64,000 nucleotides of DNA from Methanobacteriota archaeon (GTDB lineage Archaea > Thermoplasmatota > Poseidoniia > Poseidoniales > Thalassarchaeaceae), in the NCBI GenBank assembly GCA_002727275.1, contig PBWO01000019.1:5765-69764 (forward strand). The letters run 5' to 3'. Below the pieces are notes generated by a model, which saw only the letters and a program-made list of their open reading frames with translations, had not been told where the DNA came from and made no database searches. Below, piece by piece: positions 61,876 through 64,000 of this stretch; position 1 is the first letter of the stretch, and every line of letters starts with the position of its first letter. Made by a program: the position numbers and the translations under genes.

Positions 61876-64000
61876 ATGGGTGCCAATTCTGACCGCGTTG
61901 CCATATTCATGGCATGGCCTTATGCAAATGGCCCTCTGCACCTTGGGCACGTAGCCGGAAACTGTCTACCGGCTGATATTCAGTACAAGTATGAGAGGGC
62001 CCGCGGTCGTAGAGTTTTGATGTGCAGCGGCTCAGATGAACATGGAACCCCAATCACCCTCACCGCTGAGCAAGAAGAAGTTCCGCCCCAGGAAATAGTA
62101 GATCGTTTTCACGAAATTAATACTAAATCTCTAGAGGATCTTGGCTGTTCATGGGTGAATAATGTGGATTCGCGGGGCATAGAATACGGGGGGGCACTAT
62201 ACAACAGAACAACCGACAAGTTGCACAAAGAAATTGTAAGAGAAGTTTTTCGGGATCTTCTTGAGGCAGGCTATTTAGAACAAACAACAATGCAACAATA
62301 TTGTTCAGTCTCTAATGGTCAAGTCAGATTCCTGCCAGATAGATACGTCGAGGGAACATGCCCTATTTGTGATGCTGATGGTGCTAGAGGAGATCAGTGT
62401 GATTCATGCGGAGCTACTTACGAGGCAAATCAGTTGCTGAATCCAGTATCCAAACTTGATCCGGATGCAGCCGTTGAAATCCGAGATACCGATCATATGT
62501 TTTTCAGGTTAGATATGTTCCAAGAGCAACTTACTGAGAGATATGGGGTACAATCCAAGGTGTGGAAGCCCAATGTTCGTGCCATGACAAAAAATTGGCT
62601 AGATATGGGCTTGCGCCCTAGAGCGGTAACTAGGGATATTGACTGGGGCATCACTCTACCCCTAGAGGGTGATGATTGGGATTCCAAGCGAGTTTATGTT
62701 TGGTTCGAGGCCGTTCAAGGATACTATACATGTGCCCGTATATGGGCACAAAGATACGCAACTAATGCTGGACATCCCAGGGGACTTGATGCTTGGGAAG
62801 ATTGGTGGAAGGTTGATTCAGATGGGCAGATTCCCAAACATATCTATTTCATGGGGAAAGACAACATCCCATTCCACACGATAATATGGCCTTCAATAAT
62901 CATGGGTATGAATTCAGCTGCTTCTGGTAATCCCCCAAGTAGTGCACCTAAACCAGGTGAACTAGCACTTGAAACCAATGTTCCAGCTAACGAGTACCTG
63001 ATGTTACAAGGAGGACAATTCAGTAAGAGTAGGAAACATGGAGTTTGGCTCCCTTCGTTTCTTGAAAGGTATGATCCAGATACATTGCGATATTACTTGT
63101 CAATCAATATGCCAGAAGGGCACGATTCGGATTTCAGATGGGATGAGTATGTTGACCGCGTAAACAACGAGCTAATCGGTACATATGCTAATTTCGTGCA
63201 CAGAGTGTTGACTCTAGCCCACAGACTTCCACATGACTCAGTGAATCCACTAGAACAATACTATGATCAATCCCTACATGGGGGCGAGATTTCACAAGTT
63301 AGAGAATACCTCCAATCAGCTACAGATTCTTTGGAAAAACACCGTTTCAAAGAAGCATTGCGTAGTATCATGTCTATTGCCCAATTAGGTAATTCAATAC
63401 TACAAGAAGCCGCGCCATGGAACCATCTCAAATCTCCTGAAAATCCTGATGCTAAGGAATCACTTTCTTCACTAGCGTATAGTTGGCTACTTTGTCGAGG
63501 TCTTGCAGTTACACTGCGTCCATTCATTCCATTCCAATCAGATAGGTTATGGGAGATGTTAGGATATTCTCAAGATATCGATACCGTTAATTGGCTTGAT
63601 GCATTTAATTCGGACGAATTTTCTTGGAATAATAAGAGCCCGAATCCACTCTTCGAGCGTCTGGAATTAGAATCAATTCTTGAACATGAGAAATCACTAG
63701 CAGATAGCAAGGACAATGAATCTTCACCTGATGAGGATGATACAGGAGATGGTCTAATCGACTTCGAGGATTTCGTAAAAGTTGAAATGAGGACTGGGAA
63801 GATTGTCTCAGTTGAGGATCATCCCAATGCAGACAAATTGTTCGTAGTTCAGATTCAGGATGGACCGGATTCAACTAGAACGGTCTGTGCTGGATTGAAG
63901 GGACACTATACTGCATCTCAACTAGATGGCCTCGATGTTGTCTTCGTAGCTAATCTACGACCTCGTAAATTACGAGGAGTTTTGTCCGAGGGTATGTTAC
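61876..64000 (+). CDS. metG: Methionyl-tRNA synthetase (3' partial)
   Basis: A class I synthetase cut by the right window edge after 708 codons, with no stop inside. 'AWPYANGPLHLGHVAGN' holds the HIGH motif (H22-H25), 'SGSDEHGTPI' follows, a CP-insert zinc knuckle has 'CPICDADGARGDQCDSCG', and the KMSKS-like loop is 'QFSKSRKHG' near 382. An acidic linker leads to an appended tRNA-binding OB domain from about 632 ('VEMRTGKIVSVEDHPNADKL'), still open at the edge. Translation by eye shows no frame break. The ATG at 61876 lies about 34 bases after a TATA-like GATTATGAC. Confidence 0.95.
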   Translation, partial: MGANSDRVAIFMAWPYANGPLHLGHVAGNCLPADIQYKYERARGRRVLMCSGSDEHGTPITLTAEQEEVPPQEIVDRFHEINTKSLEDLGCSWVNNVDSRGIEYGGALYNRTTDKLHKEIVREVFRDLLEAGYLEQTTMQQYCSVSNGQVRFLPDRYVEGTCPICDADGARGDQCDSCGATYEANQLLNPVSKLDPDAAVEIRDTDHMFFRLDMFQEQLTERYGVQSKVWKPNVRAMTKNWLDMGLRPRAVTRDIDWGITLPLEGDDWDSKRVYVWFEAVQGYYTCARIWAQRYATNAGHPRGLDAWEDWWKVDSDGQIPKHIYFMGKDNIPFHTIIWPSIIMGMNSAASGNPPSSAPKPGELALETNVPANEYLMLQGGQFSKSRKHGVWLPSFLERYDPDTLRYYLSINMPEGHDSDFRWDEYVDRVNNELIGTYANFVHRVLTLAHRLPHDSVNPLEQYYDQSLHGGEISQVREYLQSATDSLEKHRFKEALRSIMSIAQLGNSILQEAAPWNHLKSPENPDAKESLSSLAYSWLLCRGLAVTLRPFIPFQSDRLWEMLGYSQDIDTVNWLDAFNSDEFSWNNKSPNPLFERLELESILEHEKSLADSKDNESSPDEDDTGDGLIDFEDFVKVEMRTGKIVSVEDHPNADKLFVVQIQDGPDSTRTVCAGLKGHYTASQLDGLDVVFVANLRPRKLRGVLSEGML

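Overview
The window looks like a chromosome segment of a planktonic euryarchaeon of Marine Group II (Candidatus Poseidoniales). The reasons are a wholly archaeal information-processing set (aIF5A, SRP54, RfcL, archaeal-type GlyRS and ProRS, TiaS, TrmY, PriS, EF-2, uS12, uS7, the exosome/proteasome superoperon, prefoldin beta), archaeal lipid genes (isopentenyl phosphate kinase and GGPP synthase), a giant Asp-rich thrombospondin-type-3 surface protein with a PGF-CTERM tail, and small genes packed tightly on both strands. The lineage is inferred from gene content; no marker phylogeny was run. No rRNA, tRNA, CRISPR array, insertion sequence or prophage was recognised. No stretch longer than about 200 bases lacks a gene.

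Layout. 1-5870: 3' part of a giant calcium-binding surface protein, open at the left edge. 5987-18286: aIF5A, OPT transporter, DMT transporter, SurE, then TrmY and SRP54 on the minus strand, an unknown membrane protein, the potassium system TrkA/TrkH, and RfcL. 18323-26480: GlyRS, a very long Lhr-type helicase, and an archaeosortase that probably processes the PGF-CTERM tail of the first gene. 26542-30827: a GmhA/GmhB-like heptose pair, TiaS, two small membrane proteins and adenylosuccinate lyase. 30870-31625: a diphthine-ammonia ligase (Dph6) reading frame interrupted by an in-frame amber codon exactly in its conserved EGGE motif. 31723-37130: superoperon psmA-SBDS-rrp4-rrp41-rrp42-rpl37ae-pcc1-pfdB-unknown. 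37094-39731: Nudix, TPR protein and a UbiD-family decarboxylase. 39861-43221: str operon (uS12, uS7, EF-2). 43224-48634: an IDI/GGPP-synthase fusion, isopentenyl phosphate kinase, a zinc-ribbon protein, KptA, a thiolase and a membrane zinc-ribbon protein. 48710-54176: CoaBC, ProRS, an unknown membrane protein and a split transketolase. 54294-57596: futalosine-pathway menaquinone genes mqnE, mqnA and mqnD, with a small HEAT protein that closely resembles the C-terminal half of eukaryotic deoxyhypusine hydroxylase. 57693-64000: a small unknown protein, PriS, two unknowns, a CNNM/CBS membrane protein and MetRS, which runs off the right edge.

Connections. Translation elongation is over-represented: aIF5A with its hypusination lysine, a DOHH-like protein that could act on it, EF-2 with its diphthamide histidine, and a broken-looking Dph6 that should modify EF-2. 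Isoprenoid synthesis is represented by a thiolase, a UbiD-family enzyme that may be anhydromevalonate phosphate decarboxylase, IPK and the IDI-GGPPS fusion. Cell-surface biology is represented by the PGF-CTERM substrate, archaeosortase and the heptose genes.

Regulation. Several genes have a TATA-like element about 25-35 bases before the favoured start, suggesting leaderless or short-leader transcripts. An 11-base palindromic element (CACC-TAC-GGTG, read on either strand) occurs exactly before the str operon and before rrp4, and in near-match form before the Lhr-type helicase.

The strongest candidates for something new are the archaeal half-length DOHH homologue, the amber-interrupted Dph6, the IDI-GGPPS fusion and the shared palindrome.
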